Positions 18,538 to 27,283 of a stretch of 50,259 nucleotides of DNA are shown here, one piece after another. The notes under the pieces were generated by a model. That model did no database searches. It saw nothing but the letters and a program-made list of their open reading frames with translations, and had not been told where the DNA came from. How positions within the stretch are numbered: position 1 is the first letter of the stretch; each line of letters begins with the position of its first letter. The stretch comes from Pseudomonadales bacterium (GTDB lineage: Bacteria; Pseudomonadota; Gammaproteobacteria; Pseudomonadales; Ketobacteraceae). Made by a program: the position numbers and the translations under genes. The stretch is from contig NZXG01000053.1 in NCBI GenBank assembly GCA_002701845.1, positions 22,195 through 72,453 of the forward strand, in the 5' to 3' direction.

Positions 18538-19668
18538 ATGCAACTGAACACGGTAGAAGAACTGATCGAAGATATCCGCCACGGCCGGATGGTGATTCTG
18601 ATGGACGACGAGGACCGGGAGAACGAGGGAGACCTGGTGATTGCCTCCTCCATGGTGCGGCCCGAGGACATCAACTTTATGATCAAACACGCCCGCGGCC
18701 TGGTGTGTATCACCATGACCCGGGAGCGCTGCCAGCAACTGAACCTGCCGCTGATGGTGAGCGGCGCCAACGGCTCACAGTTCGGCACTAACTTTACCCT
18801 CTCCATTGAGGCGGCCGAAGGGGTGACCACGGGTATTTCCGCCGCCGACCGGGCCCGTACCGTGCAGGCGGCGGTGGCGCGGGACGCCAAGCCCAGCGAT
18901 ATCGTGCAACCCGGTCATGTGTTCCCTATTATGGCGCAGCCCGGCGGCGTGTTGCGGCGGGCCGGCCACACCGAGGCGGGCTGCGATCTGGCGCGGCTGG
19001 CGGGACTGGAGCCATCCTCGGTGATTGTGGAGATCATCAATGAAGATGGCACCATGGCCCGGCGCCCGGATCTGGAAAAGTTTGCCCAGGAACACAATCT
19101 GAAAATTGGCACCATCGCCGATCTGATTCATTATCGCACGGTGAATGAACGCACCGTGGAACGGGTGCGGCAGGAAACCCTGCCCACTCAGTACGGGGAA
19201 TTCGGTCTGTATCTGTACCGGGATCTGATTGATCATCAGACCCATCTCGCCCTGGTCAAAGGCGATGTGGAAGCGGTGGCGGCGCCATTGGTGCGGGTCC
19301 ACGTGGCGGATCCGTTGCGGGATCTGTTGCTGGTGGTGAAGGAAAAATCCAGCGGCTGGAGCCTGACCCGGGCCCTCAGTTTTCTGGGCGGTAATGAGGA
19401 GCCCGGGGTGATTCTGTTGCTGGGGGATTCCTTCGAGCGTCATCCCATTGATGATCTGGTGGACGGATTTTTCTCCGGTCGCCAGCCGGCCCGTCCCACC
19501 ACTGGCGACGGTACCGGTATTTATCGCACCATCGGCACCGGCTCTCAGATTCTGCGGGACCTGGGGCTGAGTAAAATGCGACTGCTGAGTTCCCCCATGC
19601 GCTTCAATGCGCTGTCCGGTTTTGATCTGGAGATCGTGGAATACATCGACGCTGATGTGGCGGACTGA
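18538..19668 (+). CDS. ribBA: 3,4-dihydroxy-2-butanone 4-phosphate synthase with degenerate GTP cyclohydrolase II domain
   Basis: The N-terminal half (about 1-200) of this 376-residue protein is an intact RibB domain, making the four-carbon unit of riboflavin from ribulose 5-phosphate: [12 protein letters not shown] near residues 22-32 and [17 protein letters not shown] are present. The C-terminal half aligns in position with GTP cyclohydrolase II but contains no cysteine at all, so the three-Cys zinc site is missing, as is the REGRGIGL-type motif. It is therefore a RibBX-like protein, probably without cyclohydrolase activity. A separate ribA would then be needed elsewhere in the genome. The gene is sometimes annotated ribB. 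Confidence 0.93.
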   Translation: MQLNTVEELIEDIRHGRMVILMDDEDRENEGDLVIASSMVRPEDINFMIKHARGLVCITMTRERCQQLNLPLMVSGANGSQFGTNFTLSIEAAEGVTTGISAADRARTVQAAVARDAKPSDIVQPGHVFPIMAQPGGVLRRAGHTEAGCDLARLAGLEPSSVIVEIINEDGTMARRPDLEKFAQEHNLKIGTIADLIHYRTVNERTVERVRQETLPTQYGEFGLYLYRDLIDHQTHLALVKGDVEAVAAPLVRVHVADPLRDLLLVVKEKSSGWSLTRALSFLGGNEEPGVILLLGDSFERHPIDDLVDGFFSGRQPARPTTGDGTGIYRTIGTGSQILRDLGLSKMRLLSSPMRFNALSGFDLEIVEYIDADVAD

Positions 19669-19679
19669 GGTCGAACCGG

Positions 19680-19727
19680 CATCCAGGTGCTCATCCAGGT
19701 GCTCATTCAGGTGCTCATCCAGGTAAT
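19680..19727. repeat. Four tandem copies of a 12-bp unit between ribBA and ribH
   Basis: The unit CATCCAGGTGCT is repeated at 19680, 19692, 19704 (one mismatch, CATTCAGGTGCT) and 19716 (last three bases differ). The array sits in the 98-base gap between ribBA and ribH and starts 12 bases after the ribBA stop. It looks like slippage-derived DNA; copy number could vary between strains. Confidence 0.85.
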
Positions 19728-19766
19728 TAGGCAATCGGCGATTAACGAAAAGCAAAAGGTAATGAC

Positions 19767-20237
19767 ATGACAAACGTAACCGTAGTGGAAGGTGATTTTC
19801 GCGCCTCGGACGCCAGGTTCTCCATCGTGGTGGCGCGCTTTAACAGTTTTGTGGTGGAGAGCCTGCTCAGTGGCGCCATCGATGCGCTCACCCGCCATGG
19901 GGTGGCGGAGAACAACATTGAAGTGATCCGGGTGCCCGGCGCCTTTGAACTGCCGCTGGCGGTGAAGCAGGTGGCCAGCAAACGCAAACCCGATGCGATT
20001 ATTGCCCTGGGGGCGGTGATTCGTGGTGGTACGCCGCACTTCGATTACGTGGCCGGTGAATGCACCAAGGGCGTGGCCAGCGTCATGCTGGACAGCAATC
20101 TGCCGGTGGCCTTCGGCGTGCTCACCACGGACACCATCGAGCAGGCCATTGAACGCTCCGGCACCAAGGCAGGCAACAAGGGCGCGGAAGCGGCCCTGGG
20201 GGCCCTGGAAATGGTCAGCCTGTTGCGCAACCTCTGA
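19767..20237 (+). CDS. ribH: 6,7-dimethyl-8-ribityllumazine synthase
   Basis: A 156-residue lumazine synthase that joins the RibD product and the RibB product in the penultimate step of riboflavin synthesis, assembling as pentamers or icosahedra. Family motifs are present: [42 protein letters not shown] and the C-terminal [16 protein letters not shown] and [11 protein letters not shown]. It starts 98 bases after ribBA, across the tandem repeat, and is followed 19 bases later by nusB. Confidence 0.96.
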   Translation: MTNVTVVEGDFRASDARFSIVVARFNSFVVESLLSGAIDALTRHGVAENNIEVIRVPGAFELPLAVKQVASKRKPDAIIALGAVIRGGTPHFDYVAGECTKGVASVMLDSNLPVAFGVLTTDTIEQAIERSGTKAGNKGAEAALGALEMVSLLRNL

Positions 20238-20256
20238 TACAGAAGCAGGACATCTC

Positions 20257-20715
20257 ATGACTACCGGCTCAGCCAAACCCTCTCCCGCCGCCCGCCGCAA
20301 GGCCCGTCGTTTCACGGTGCAGGCGTTGTACCAGTGGCAGATGACCGGCGCCAATCTGGGGGACATCGAGGCCCAGTTTCGGGTGGACAACGACATGCGC
20401 AAAACCGACGTGGACTACTTTCATGAGCTGCTGCATGAAATTCCCAAGTGTGTTACCGAGCTGGACAACAGCTTTGCGCAATACCTGGATCGCGGTATCA
20501 AGGATCTGGACCGGGTGGAGCTGGCCATTCTGCGCATCGGCACCTACGAACTCAGTAAGCGCCTGGATGTACCCTATCGGGTGGCCATTAATGAAGGCAT
20601 TGAGCTGGCCAAGTACTTCGGCGCCACCGAAAGTCACAAATACGTCAACGGTGTGCTGGACAAGGTGGCCCAGCGGTTACGGGTGGCGGAGAGGGCCGAG
20701 CGAGATTCCCGGTGA
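20257..20715 (+). CDS. nusB: Transcription antitermination factor NusB
   Basis: A 152-residue all-alpha RNA-binding protein that, with NusE (S10), nucleates the antitermination complex on boxA of rRNA operons. It starts with [20 protein letters not shown] and carries the conserved region [15 protein letters not shown] with [14 protein letters not shown] and the C-terminal [11 protein letters not shown]. The ATG at 20257 was chosen because the family N-terminus follows it; the frame is open far upstream inside ribH. ribH-nusB-thiL is a classic order. The stop overlaps the thiL start. Confidence 0.95.
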   Translation: MTTGSAKPSPAARRKARRFTVQALYQWQMTGANLGDIEAQFRVDNDMRKTDVDYFHELLHEIPKCVTELDNSFAQYLDRGIKDLDRVELAILRIGTYELSKRLDVPYRVAINEGIELAKYFGATESHKYVNGVLDKVAQRLRVAERAERDSR

Positions 20716-21671
20716 ATGAATTCGCCCTGATCGACTCGGTATTCAAGCGCCTGGAGGCGACCAGCCGGGATGCGCTGACCAGACGCGACGGCGGACTGCC
20801 TCCGGTGTTGGGCATCGGTGACGACGGGGCACTACTGACGGTGCCGCCAGGACAGCAGCTGGTGGTGGCGGCGGACACCCTGGCGGCCGGGGTCCACTTT
20901 CCGTTTAACACCCCGCCGGCGGACATCGGTTACAAAGCGCTGGCGGTAAATCTCAGCGATCTGGCGGCCATGGGTGCCCAGCCAGCCTGGTTTACTCTGT
21001 GCCTGACCCTGCCGCGTCAGGCCTCAGCGGGAATGGAAGCCTGGCTGCGGCAGTTCTGCGCCGGCATGGAGGCGCTGATTGCAGCCGAACCCATCTGTCT
21101 GGTGGGCGGTGACACCACCTCCGGACCCCTGACCATCAGCGTGCAGGTGATGGGTCTGGTGCCCGCAGGTCAGGCGCTGTGCCGGCGCGGGGCCCGGGCC
21201 GGGGATGACCTCTATGTGTCCGGCCAGGTGGGGGCTGCCGCAGCGGCGTTGCAATGGGTGCTGGAGGGCCGGCCGGATCGATGTCCGCCCGCTTTGTTGC
21301 AGCGGCTGAACCGACCCCGGCCCCGGGTGGCACTGGGGCTGGCCCTGCGGGACAAAGCCCATGCCTGTATCGACATATCTGATGGTTTGCTGGCGGACCT
21401 GAATCATGTGCTGGCAGCCAGCGGCTGTGGCGCCAGGCTGGATCTGGCCACGATCCCGGCCGTATCGGAGCTGCCGCTGGAAGCGGCGATCACCGGGGGT
21501 GACGATTACGAGCTGTGCTTTAGCGCTCCGCCGTCGCAGCGGGAGGCGCTACAGGCGTTGGCGGTAACCCTGGATCTGCCCCTGACCCGCATTGGTGAGG
21601 TCTCCGCCGAACCCGGTCTGGTAACCAGCGCCGGTGAGCCGCTGACCGCCAGCGGTTATCAACACTTTTAA
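20712..21671 (+). CDS. thiL: Thiamine-monophosphate kinase
   Basis: A 319-residue PurM-superfamily kinase that phosphorylates thiamine monophosphate to the active cofactor thiamine diphosphate. The N-terminal ATP and metal motifs [24 protein letters not shown] and [15 protein letters not shown] are present, followed by [11 protein letters not shown] and the C-terminal [15 protein letters not shown] and [11 protein letters not shown]. The start is GTG, overlapping the nusB stop by four bases. Unlike thiC or thiE genes it has no TPP riboswitch in front, since it is inside the nusB unit. Confidence 0.95.
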   Translation: MNEFALIDSVFKRLEATSRDALTRRDGGLPPVLGIGDDGALLTVPPGQQLVVAADTLAAGVHFPFNTPPADIGYKALAVNLSDLAAMGAQPAWFTLCLTLPRQASAGMEAWLRQFCAGMEALIAAEPICLVGGDTTSGPLTISVQVMGLVPAGQALCRRGARAGDDLYVSGQVGAAAAALQWVLEGRPDRCPPALLQRLNRPRPRVALGLALRDKAHACIDISDGLLADLNHVLAASGCGARLDLATIPAVSELPLEAAITGGDDYELCFSAPPSQREALQALAVTLDLPLTRIGEVSAEPGLVTSAGEPLTASGYQHF

Positions 21672-21680
21672 GGGCTGCCC

Positions 21681-22163
21681 ATGAACCGCGTACCTTCCAG
21701 CAGCTTTCGCCATCCGGTGCACTTTCTGGCGGTGGGCCTGGGCAGCGGTGCCGCCCCGGTCGCGCCGGGCACCTGGGGCACGCTGGCGGCGGTGCCGTTC
21801 TACCTGCCTTTGAGCCTGCTCGCCCCCTGGGGCTATTTACTATTTCTGTTGGTAACAGCGGTGGCTGGCCTCTATATCTGCGGTAAAACTTCCCGCGACT
21901 GGCGGGTGCACGATCACGCCGGCATCGTTTGGGATGAATTCGTGGGCTTCTGGATCACCATGTTTCTGGTGCCCCTGTCCTGGTACAGCCTGGTGTTGGG
22001 GTTCCTGTTGTTTCGCTGGTTTGATATCTGGAAGCCCTGGCCCATTCGCTATCTTGACCGCAACCTGCAGGGCGGTGCAGGCATCATGGTGGACGACATT
22101 CTGGCGGGGATTCTGGCCTGCCTGGTATTGCACGGCCTGCTCCAGCTGCCGGTTTTGCTATAG
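21681..22163 (+). CDS. pgpA: Phosphatidylglycerophosphatase A
   Basis: A 160-residue inner-membrane phosphatase that converts phosphatidylglycerophosphate to phosphatidylglycerol. Family features are the N-terminal GSGAAPVAPGTWGTLAA, the acidic segment HDHAGIVWDEFVGFW, FDIWKPWPI, and the C-terminal GAGIMVDDILAGI. About four hydrophobic segments surround these motifs. It follows thiL by nine bases, the same order as in E. coli (nusB-thiL-pgpA), and closes this transcription unit. Confidence 0.95.
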   Translation: MNRVPSSSFRHPVHFLAVGLGSGAAPVAPGTWGTLAAVPFYLPLSLLAPWGYLLFLLVTAVAGLYICGKTSRDWRVHDHAGIVWDEFVGFWITMFLVPLSWYSLVLGFLLFRWFDIWKPWPIRYLDRNLQGGAGIMVDDILAGILACLVLHGLLQLPVLL

Positions 22164-22181
22164 CCCGTTCTTGCCTATACT
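22153..22181 (+). promoter_or_regulatory. Possible promoter of the EAL gene
   Basis: A -10-like TATACT (22176-22181) lies 42 bases before the EAL start codon. The -35 region is weak: TTTTGC at 22153-22158 gives 17-base spacing and overlaps the end of pgpA. It would give the EAL gene its own expression independent of the pgpA unit. Confidence 0.35.
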
Positions 22182-22222
22182 GAAAATACTGAGACATTTT
22201 CGGGCAGTAAGGGAGTAACAGC

Positions 22223-22975
22223 ATGAGACCACAGCCGGATTTCCGCGAGCTGGGTTGCAACGAGTGCCAGGGAGCCGGTGTGCTGGGATTCGATTTCAGC
22301 ATGGCATTCCAGCCCATCGTCAACGTGGCCACCAATACCGTCTTTGCCTATGAGGCCTTGTGCCGGGGTCCGGCGGGGGAGTCCGCCGGTTCTGTGTTCG
22401 CCCACGTCAATGAGGGCAATCGTTACCGCTTTGATCAGACCTGTCGGGTGAAGGCCATCGAACTGGCGGCGCGCTTGGGGGTGGACTGTTACGTCAGTAT
22501 CAACTTTATGCCTAATGCGGTGTACAAGCCGGAGGTGTGCCTGCGCACGACCCTGCAGGCGGCGGCGCAGTGGAATTTCCCGGTGGACAGAATTATTTTT
22601 GAGTTCACTGAAACCGAGCAGGTTCAGGATATGGATCATCTGGTGTCCATCATCGACTGCTACAAAGAGCGGGGTTTTAAAACCGCCATCGATGACTTCG
22701 GTTCCGGGTTCGCCGGTCTGTCATTACTGGCGGGCGTGCGCACGGACTTTGTCAAAATTGATATGGATCTGGTGCGCGACGCTGATCAGGATCTGGCGCG
22801 TCAGGTAATTCTGCGCCATACCGTGGCCATGTGCCGGGACTTGGGTATTCAGGTGGTGGCTGAGGGGGTGGAAAGCCGGGCCGAGATTGAAACCCTGCGG
22901 GGCATGGGGGTGGAATTGTTTCAAGGGTTTTATCTGGCGCGACCGGGGTTTGAGGTGTTGCCGGAGGTTGGCTGA
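22223..22975 (+). CDS. Stand-alone EAL domain protein (probable c-di-GMP phosphodiesterase)
   Basis: A 250-residue protein consisting of a single EAL domain with a short Cys-containing N-terminus (CNEC at residues 12-15). The signature EAL is at 44-46, followed by an SINFMPNAV metal-site region, FEFTETE, DDFGSGFAGLSLL and AEGVESRAE with QGFYLARP near the end. The main catalytic acidic residues therefore appear intact, so hydrolysis of c-di-GMP to pGpG is likely. There is no sensor or membrane segment. It is convergent with the DUF6482 gene. Confidence 0.88.
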   Translation: MRPQPDFRELGCNECQGAGVLGFDFSMAFQPIVNVATNTVFAYEALCRGPAGESAGSVFAHVNEGNRYRFDQTCRVKAIELAARLGVDCYVSINFMPNAVYKPEVCLRTTLQAAAQWNFPVDRIIFEFTETEQVQDMDHLVSIIDCYKERGFKTAIDDFGSGFAGLSLLAGVRTDFVKIDMDLVRDADQDLARQVILRHTVAMCRDLGIQVVAEGVESRAEIETLRGMGVELFQGFYLARPGFEVLPEVG

Positions 22976-23073
22976 ATTGGGATGTCGTTTGCTGCCAAGC
23001 GCAATGCTTATCCATAAATATGATTACCCGGATGGCTGTATGCGCCCAGCCAAAACATGGATGGGGCGAATAC

Positions 23074-23421
23074 CTATCGCTTCCCACCCAATTGCCGCAA
23101 CAAACCCCTGGGAGCGATAGCCATGTCGGTTTTTCCTAACGGAATCTCCAGACAATTGTCCCCTTCCCGGGGAGGCTGGCCCACCATTTCGTCGTAGGCA
23201 CTCAGCTGGCGCAGCACTAACTCTTCAACCTCCAGGTTTTCGAACAACGCCTGCAAACCCAACCGGTTACTGTGGCGTACCAGGCGCCCTTTGCGATCGT
23301 ACACCGGTTGCTCTTCGCCATCGCATTCCACCAGCAGCTGATACAGCTGGCAGTGCAGCGACTGGATGATCACTTTTTTAAGCGGCTGCTTTGCGGTCAG
23401 GTCGGATAGATGGATTGCCAT
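23074..23421 (-). CDS. DUF6482-like conserved hypothetical protein
   Basis: A 115-residue soluble protein. The central region (IIQSLHCQLYQLLVEC, YDRKGRLVRHSNRLG) and the C-terminal LRQLSAYDEMVGQP resemble the DUF6482 family of proteobacteria, whose function is unknown. GGAG lies seven bases before the ATG at 23421, which decides the start over an ATG 11 codons upstream. It follows the MEST-like hydrolase gene by 50 bases on the same strand and may be the last cistron of a RimK-like ligase/hydrolase/DUF6482 unit. Confidence 0.75.
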   Translation of the reverse strand: MAIHLSDLTAKQPLKKVIIQSLHCQLYQLLVECDGEEQPVYDRKGRLVRHSNRLGLQALFENLEVEELVLRQLSAYDEMVGQPPREGDNCLEIPLGKTDMAIAPRGLLRQLGGKR

Positions 23422-23471
23422 TGCCGGTCTCCACGCCATTAGGGGTCTATCCATTCAACCCCAGTCCGGGG

Positions 23472-24428
23472 TCACTGGCCAGGGCTGGGCGCGGTGTCTA
23501 GGTTACAGACATAGTTGCCGGGGACCTCCGGTGCCATCACCGCCTGCACGAACTGCAGATAGGCGGCCAGCACCTGGTCCGGTGCTTCCCACTGCGGATA
23601 ATGGCCGATGTCTTCCAGCGACATGATCATCAGGGGGTGGCCCACCACCTCTTTGTAGCGGGCCACCATGTGGGCGCCGGAGATGGGGTCCCGGGCGCCG
23701 TTGATCAGGCCGATGGGAATCGGGCTTTGGGCCAGCGCCTGCACCCAGCGCTCCCGGTGCGCACGACGTTGGGCCATGTAGTCGATCAGTTTGTGCAGGG
23801 CCAGACGGCCGTTATTGTAATTGATCAGCTCCCAGTAACCCGCCACCAGGTCGGAGGTCGGTTGGGAATCGGGGCCGAAGATGGCGGCCAGGGTGTTGTG
23901 TAATCGTTGCGGGGTCATGCGTTTGGCGATAAAAGGCCCCAGGGGCGAGGCCAGTAATCTTTGGGTGAGTCGGGGGCGATGGGTTTCCGGAAACAGGCCA
24001 CCGTTCAACAGGCACAGCGTCAGCCATTGGGGAGTGGCCAGCTCGTTTTGCCGGGCCAGCAGTTCCTGAGCCACGGTATCGCCGTAATCGTGGGCCAGCA
24101 CATGAAACCGGGTCAGCCCCAGATCCGCCACCAGCGCCTCCACCAGGTCCGCCTGCTCCCGGATCTGATAATCGTAGGGGTAGGGTTTTTCCGAGAAACC
24201 AAAACCCAGAAAATCCAGCGCCACCACCCGAAAGCGGGTACAGAGTTCTGGCCAGATGGCCTCCCAGTCCCAGCTGGAGGTGGGGTAGCCATGCAGCAAT
24301 AACAGGGTAGGAGGCTCGCCTGCGCGGGGGGCATCGGGAGGCGCGCCGCTGTCCAGGGTGAAAATATTGTGACCCAACAGGCGCCGGGTGGTGCCGATGT
24401 TTTTCCACTGCCGGGGGGAATAGTTCAT
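23472..24428 (-). CDS. Alpha/beta hydrolase of the MEST/PEG1-like subgroup
   Basis: A 318-residue alpha/beta hydrolase of the epoxide hydrolase/haloalkane dehalogenase type. The oxyanion region is LLHGYPTSSWDW (residues 44-55), the nucleophile is an aspartate in AHDYGD (Asp114), the acid is probably Asp in NGARDPISG, and the base His lies in DIGHYPQWEAP. HDYGDTVAQELLAR and LNGGLFPETHRP closely resemble, from memory, the vertebrate imprinted protein MEST/PEG1 and its bacterial relatives, whose substrate is unknown. There is no signal peptide. It lies 71 bases downstream of the RimK-like ligase and is probably cotranscribed with it. Confidence 0.87.
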   Translation of the reverse strand: MNYSPRQWKNIGTTRRLLGHNIFTLDSGAPPDAPRAGEPPTLLLLHGYPTSSWDWEAIWPELCTRFRVVALDFLGFGFSEKPYPYDYQIREQADLVEALVADLGLTRFHVLAHDYGDTVAQELLARQNELATPQWLTLCLLNGGLFPETHRPRLTQRLLASPLGPFIAKRMTPQRLHNTLAAIFGPDSQPTSDLVAGYWELINYNNGRLALHKLIDYMAQRRAHRERWVQALAQSPIPIGLINGARDPISGAHMVARYKEVVGHPLMIMSLEDIGHYPQWEAPDQVLAAYLQFVQAVMAPEVPGNYVCNLDTAPSPGQ

Positions 24429-24499
24429 AGCCGCTCTTGTTATGTTTTGGCCCAGTAAAGCCGGGGCGGCGGGGGTTTGTCAAACCCCCGTCCGGGGTC

Positions 24500-25984
24500 T
24501 CAGGGGCGGTGGGCGCGGCGGGCCTCGATCCGGTTGATAAATTCCTGCATGATTTGTTCGTACAGCTGCAGCTCCAGGAACTGATCCTCCACCCCGGACT
24601 CAATGCTGGGGTTGTCGTTAACCTCGATGACCATGGCCCGCTTGCCGGACTGTTTGATATCCACCCCATACAGGCTGTTACCGATCGGTCGGGTGGCTTT
24701 CAGGGCGGCATCCAGCACCGGTTTGGGGACTTCGTAGGTGGGCATGGTTTCATAGCCGCCACTGCTGAAACGGCCGTTGCCGGAACCGTGGTTGTAGATC
24801 TGCCAATGGTCTTTGGCCATGTAATAACGGCAGGCATACAGGGGCTTGTGATTGAGTACGCCAATGCGCCAGTCGAAATCCGTGTACAGAAACTCCTGGG
24901 CCAGAACCAATGCCGACTGGCGAAACAGTGCCGTGACCCGGGCCTCGAATTCTTCCGCGTGGTTCACCTTGAATACGCCGCGGGAAAACGCCCCGTCGGG
25001 AATCTTCAGCACAATGGGAAAGCCAATGTCCTCCATCGCCTGCTGCAGCGCCACTTTATCCTGCTTGCTGAGAATATAGGTCTTGGGGGCTGGCACCTTG
25101 TTGACGTTGAACAGGTCGGTGAGATAGACCTTATTGCAACAGCGCAGAATGGAGGTGGAGTCGTCGATCACCACCATGCCCTCGGCCTCGGCTTTCTTGG
25201 CAAAGCGAAACGTATGGTGATCGATGGCGGTGGTCTCGCGGATAAACAGGGCGTCGTATTCCGCCAGTCGTACGTAATCCTTGCGTTCAATCACATCCAC
25301 ATCGATTCCCAGTTTATTACCGGCTTTGATAAACCGTTTGATGGCCTTGGCGTCACTGGGGGGCAGTTTCTCTTCCGGATTGGTGAGTATGGCCAGGTCG
25401 TAACGGTATTGTTTGCGGGCCTTGGGAGAGCGCCAGATTTTGTGACTGAAACGATCCAGGGCCTCGGCAAATTCCGTTTGCTGGGCATCGGTTTTCAGAT
25501 GATGGGGCGACAGGGATTGCAGCGCTGAAATCTGCCAGCGATCGGTGCAGCGCAGGCTGACCTTGAGAATCGGGCAGGGCAGTTTCTCGAACAGGTCCTT
25601 GGCCAGGGACTGCAGTTCCGGATGGCCGGTGGCGCCAAAATAAGTGATAAAGGTGAATTCTTTGTCACGCCCGTTGTCGGCAACAATGTCCGCGGGCAAG
25701 TCCTGTAATTCATCCAGATGCAGTGTATACAGGGATTTCTGGTTGAGGTCGTTGATCACCCGCAGCGAGGGGATCACATGGTGGTCCCGGGCCTCTCCCA
25801 GCAGGGAGCAGTAATAGCCTTTGGACAGGTACTTATAGCTGCGGCAGAGATTGATCACCCGGGTGCGGGTTTTGCGACTGCCATCCGGCCGGGCCAGGTA
25901 ATCATCAAAGGTGATGACATCCTCGGCGGGAAAATACGGGGCCCAATCCTTGAGGGAATCGACCACCACAAGTAGTTGTGACAT
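24500..25984 (-). CDS. RimK-like ATP-grasp ligase with long N-terminal (RLAN-type) domain
   Basis: A 494-residue protein, much longer than RimK (about 300). The C-terminal half is an ATP-grasp domain: GFPIVLKIPDGAFSRG (Lys327), GVDIK (Asp442) and IEVNDNPSIESG (Glu454, Asn456) supply the ATP and magnesium residues. The N-terminal about 200 residues form a separate domain (LLVVVDSLKDWAPYFPAED) as in the RLAN/RimK-like family. Such ligases join an amino acid, often glutamate, to a carboxyl group on a protein or peptide; the substrate here is unknown. It is divergent, across 186 bases, from the DUF2817 and GNAT-C39 genes, an arrangement that recurs for this family as far as I recall. Confidence 0.88.
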   Translation of the reverse strand: MSQLLVVVDSLKDWAPYFPAEDVITFDDYLARPDGSRKTRTRVINLCRSYKYLSKGYYCSLLGEARDHHVIPSLRVINDLNQKSLYTLHLDELQDLPADIVADNGRDKEFTFITYFGATGHPELQSLAKDLFEKLPCPILKVSLRCTDRWQISALQSLSPHHLKTDAQQTEFAEALDRFSHKIWRSPKARKQYRYDLAILTNPEEKLPPSDAKAIKRFIKAGNKLGIDVDVIERKDYVRLAEYDALFIRETTAIDHHTFRFAKKAEAEGMVVIDDSTSILRCCNKVYLTDLFNVNKVPAPKTYILSKQDKVALQQAMEDIGFPIVLKIPDGAFSRGVFKVNHAEEFEARVTALFRQSALVLAQEFLYTDFDWRIGVLNHKPLYACRYYMAKDHWQIYNHGSGNGRFSSGGYETMPTYEVPKPVLDAALKATRPIGNSLYGVDIKQSGKRAMVIEVNDNPSIESGVEDQFLELQLYEQIMQEFINRIEARRAHRP

Positions 25985-26170
25985 GGATGCCTTCTATGGC
26001 TGCTGATGGTTGAACATGGGGGGCGTTTCCGGGCGCCGTCTCCTGCCAAATATTGGATTTAAGCGGGGCCAAATACAAGTCTTCGGCGGGTTAAATTTGC
26101 AGCCCGTCGCTGGCAAAAAAACGGGGGCGGCGTTAGGCTTGAAGATCCGTGATCAGTCAGAGGTTCCTGT

Positions 26171-27283
26171 ATGTTGTCACCGCTGTTTTCCCATCGGGAA
26201 TTGTCGGTCTTTTCCGATACTTATCGGGACGCGGAGCAGGGTTTTCTGGGCGCTCTGGCGGCCTTGGGACACGCCTCCCGACTGCGTACCCTGCCCTACG
26301 AGGGCTTGGGCCCCGACGGAGAGCCCCTGGCCACCCAGCGGGTCTGGATCGGGGACGGCGATGCCGATCAGGTGTTGGTGTTGCTTTCCGCCGTCCACGG
26401 GGTGGAGGGCTTTTCCGGTTCTGCCATTCAGCAGGATCTGGTGCGGCGCCTGGCCAGTGGCCAGGTGATGTTGCCCCAGGGGCTGGCGGTGGTGCTGGTG
26501 CATGCGGTGAACCCCTGGGGTTTTGCCTGGTGTCGGCGGGTGGATGAGCAGGGTATTGATATCAACCGTAATTTTGTCGACTTTTCACAGCCGCCGCCGG
26601 ACAACCCCGGCTATCGGCAACTGGCCCGTGCCCTGGTGCCCGAGCAGGGCATGCCCGACCCGGCGGATCCGCAGCTGGCGGCTTACCTGGCCGAGCATGG
26701 GCAGTATCAGTTTGAGCTGGCGGTCAGTGGCGGCCAGTATGAGTTTGCCGATGGCCTGTTCTATGGCGGGCTTGCGGAATGTCAGGCCCGGGCCAATATG
26801 GAAATCCTGCTGGCGGAGCTGGACTGCGGCAACCGGGCGTTGGCGGTGGTGGACCTGCATACCGGTCTGGGGCCTTACGGCCACGGCGAGATTATCTGTG
26901 ATCACAGTCCGGATTCCCCAGGGATGGAGGCAGCCCGCCGCTGGTACGGCGACGCCGTGACCGTGCCTGAATCCGGCGCCTCCTGTTCGGTGCCGAAAAC
27001 CGGGTTGCTGGATTTCGCCTTTCATCAGCGGATGGGGCCGCACAGCTGTTACGTGACGCTGGAGTTCGGCACTTACCCGATCAGCGAATTAATGCGCTGT
27101 TTGCGGGAGGATCACAGTGTCCGCCGTCCCGGTCAGGAGCCATTTACCGATCCCCGCGCAGAGCAGGTCCGGGAGCAACTGAAACAGATGTTCTACCCGG
27201 CCGAGCCTCAATGGCAAAGCCTGGTGCTGTTTCGGGGTCGCCAGGTGATTCAACTGGCGGTGCAGGGTTTGATGCATGGCTGA
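26171..27283 (+). CDS. DUF2817 zinc carboxypeptidase-like protein
   Basis: A 370-residue M14/aspartoacylase-like protein of the DUF2817 family. Predicted zinc ligands are His76 and Glu79 in SAVHGVEG and His230 in VDLHTGLG; the catalytic glutamate is likely Glu298 in VTLEFGT. HAVNPWGFAWCRR and DINRNFVDF are further family motifs. There is no signal peptide, so it should act in the cytoplasm. It probably hydrolyses an amide or peptide bond next to a carboxylate. It is divergent from the RimK-like ligase and its stop overlaps the GNAT-C39 start by eight bases. Confidence 0.87.
   Translation: MLSPLFSHRELSVFSDTYRDAEQGFLGALAALGHASRLRTLPYEGLGPDGEPLATQRVWIGDGDADQVLVLLSAVHGVEGFSGSAIQQDLVRRLASGQVMLPQGLAVVLVHAVNPWGFAWCRRVDEQGIDINRNFVDFSQPPPDNPGYRQLARALVPEQGMPDPADPQLAAYLAEHGQYQFELAVSGGQYEFADGLFYGGLAECQARANMEILLAELDCGNRALAVVDLHTGLGPYGHGEIICDHSPDSPGMEAARRWYGDAVTVPESGASCSVPKTGLLDFAFHQRMGPHSCYVTLEFGTYPISELMRCLREDHSVRRPGQEPFTDPRAEQVREQLKQMFYPAEPQWQSLVLFRGRQVIQLAVQGLMHG

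Noticed and set aside
19680-19727. CRISPR-like array
   Set aside because: The 12-bp units are directly adjacent without spacers, so it is a simple tandem repeat.
24500-25984. Assignment as ribosomal protein S6 modification enzyme RimK
   Set aside because: The protein is about 200 residues longer than RimK, has a separate N-terminal domain and different neighbours, so the symbol rimK is not justified.
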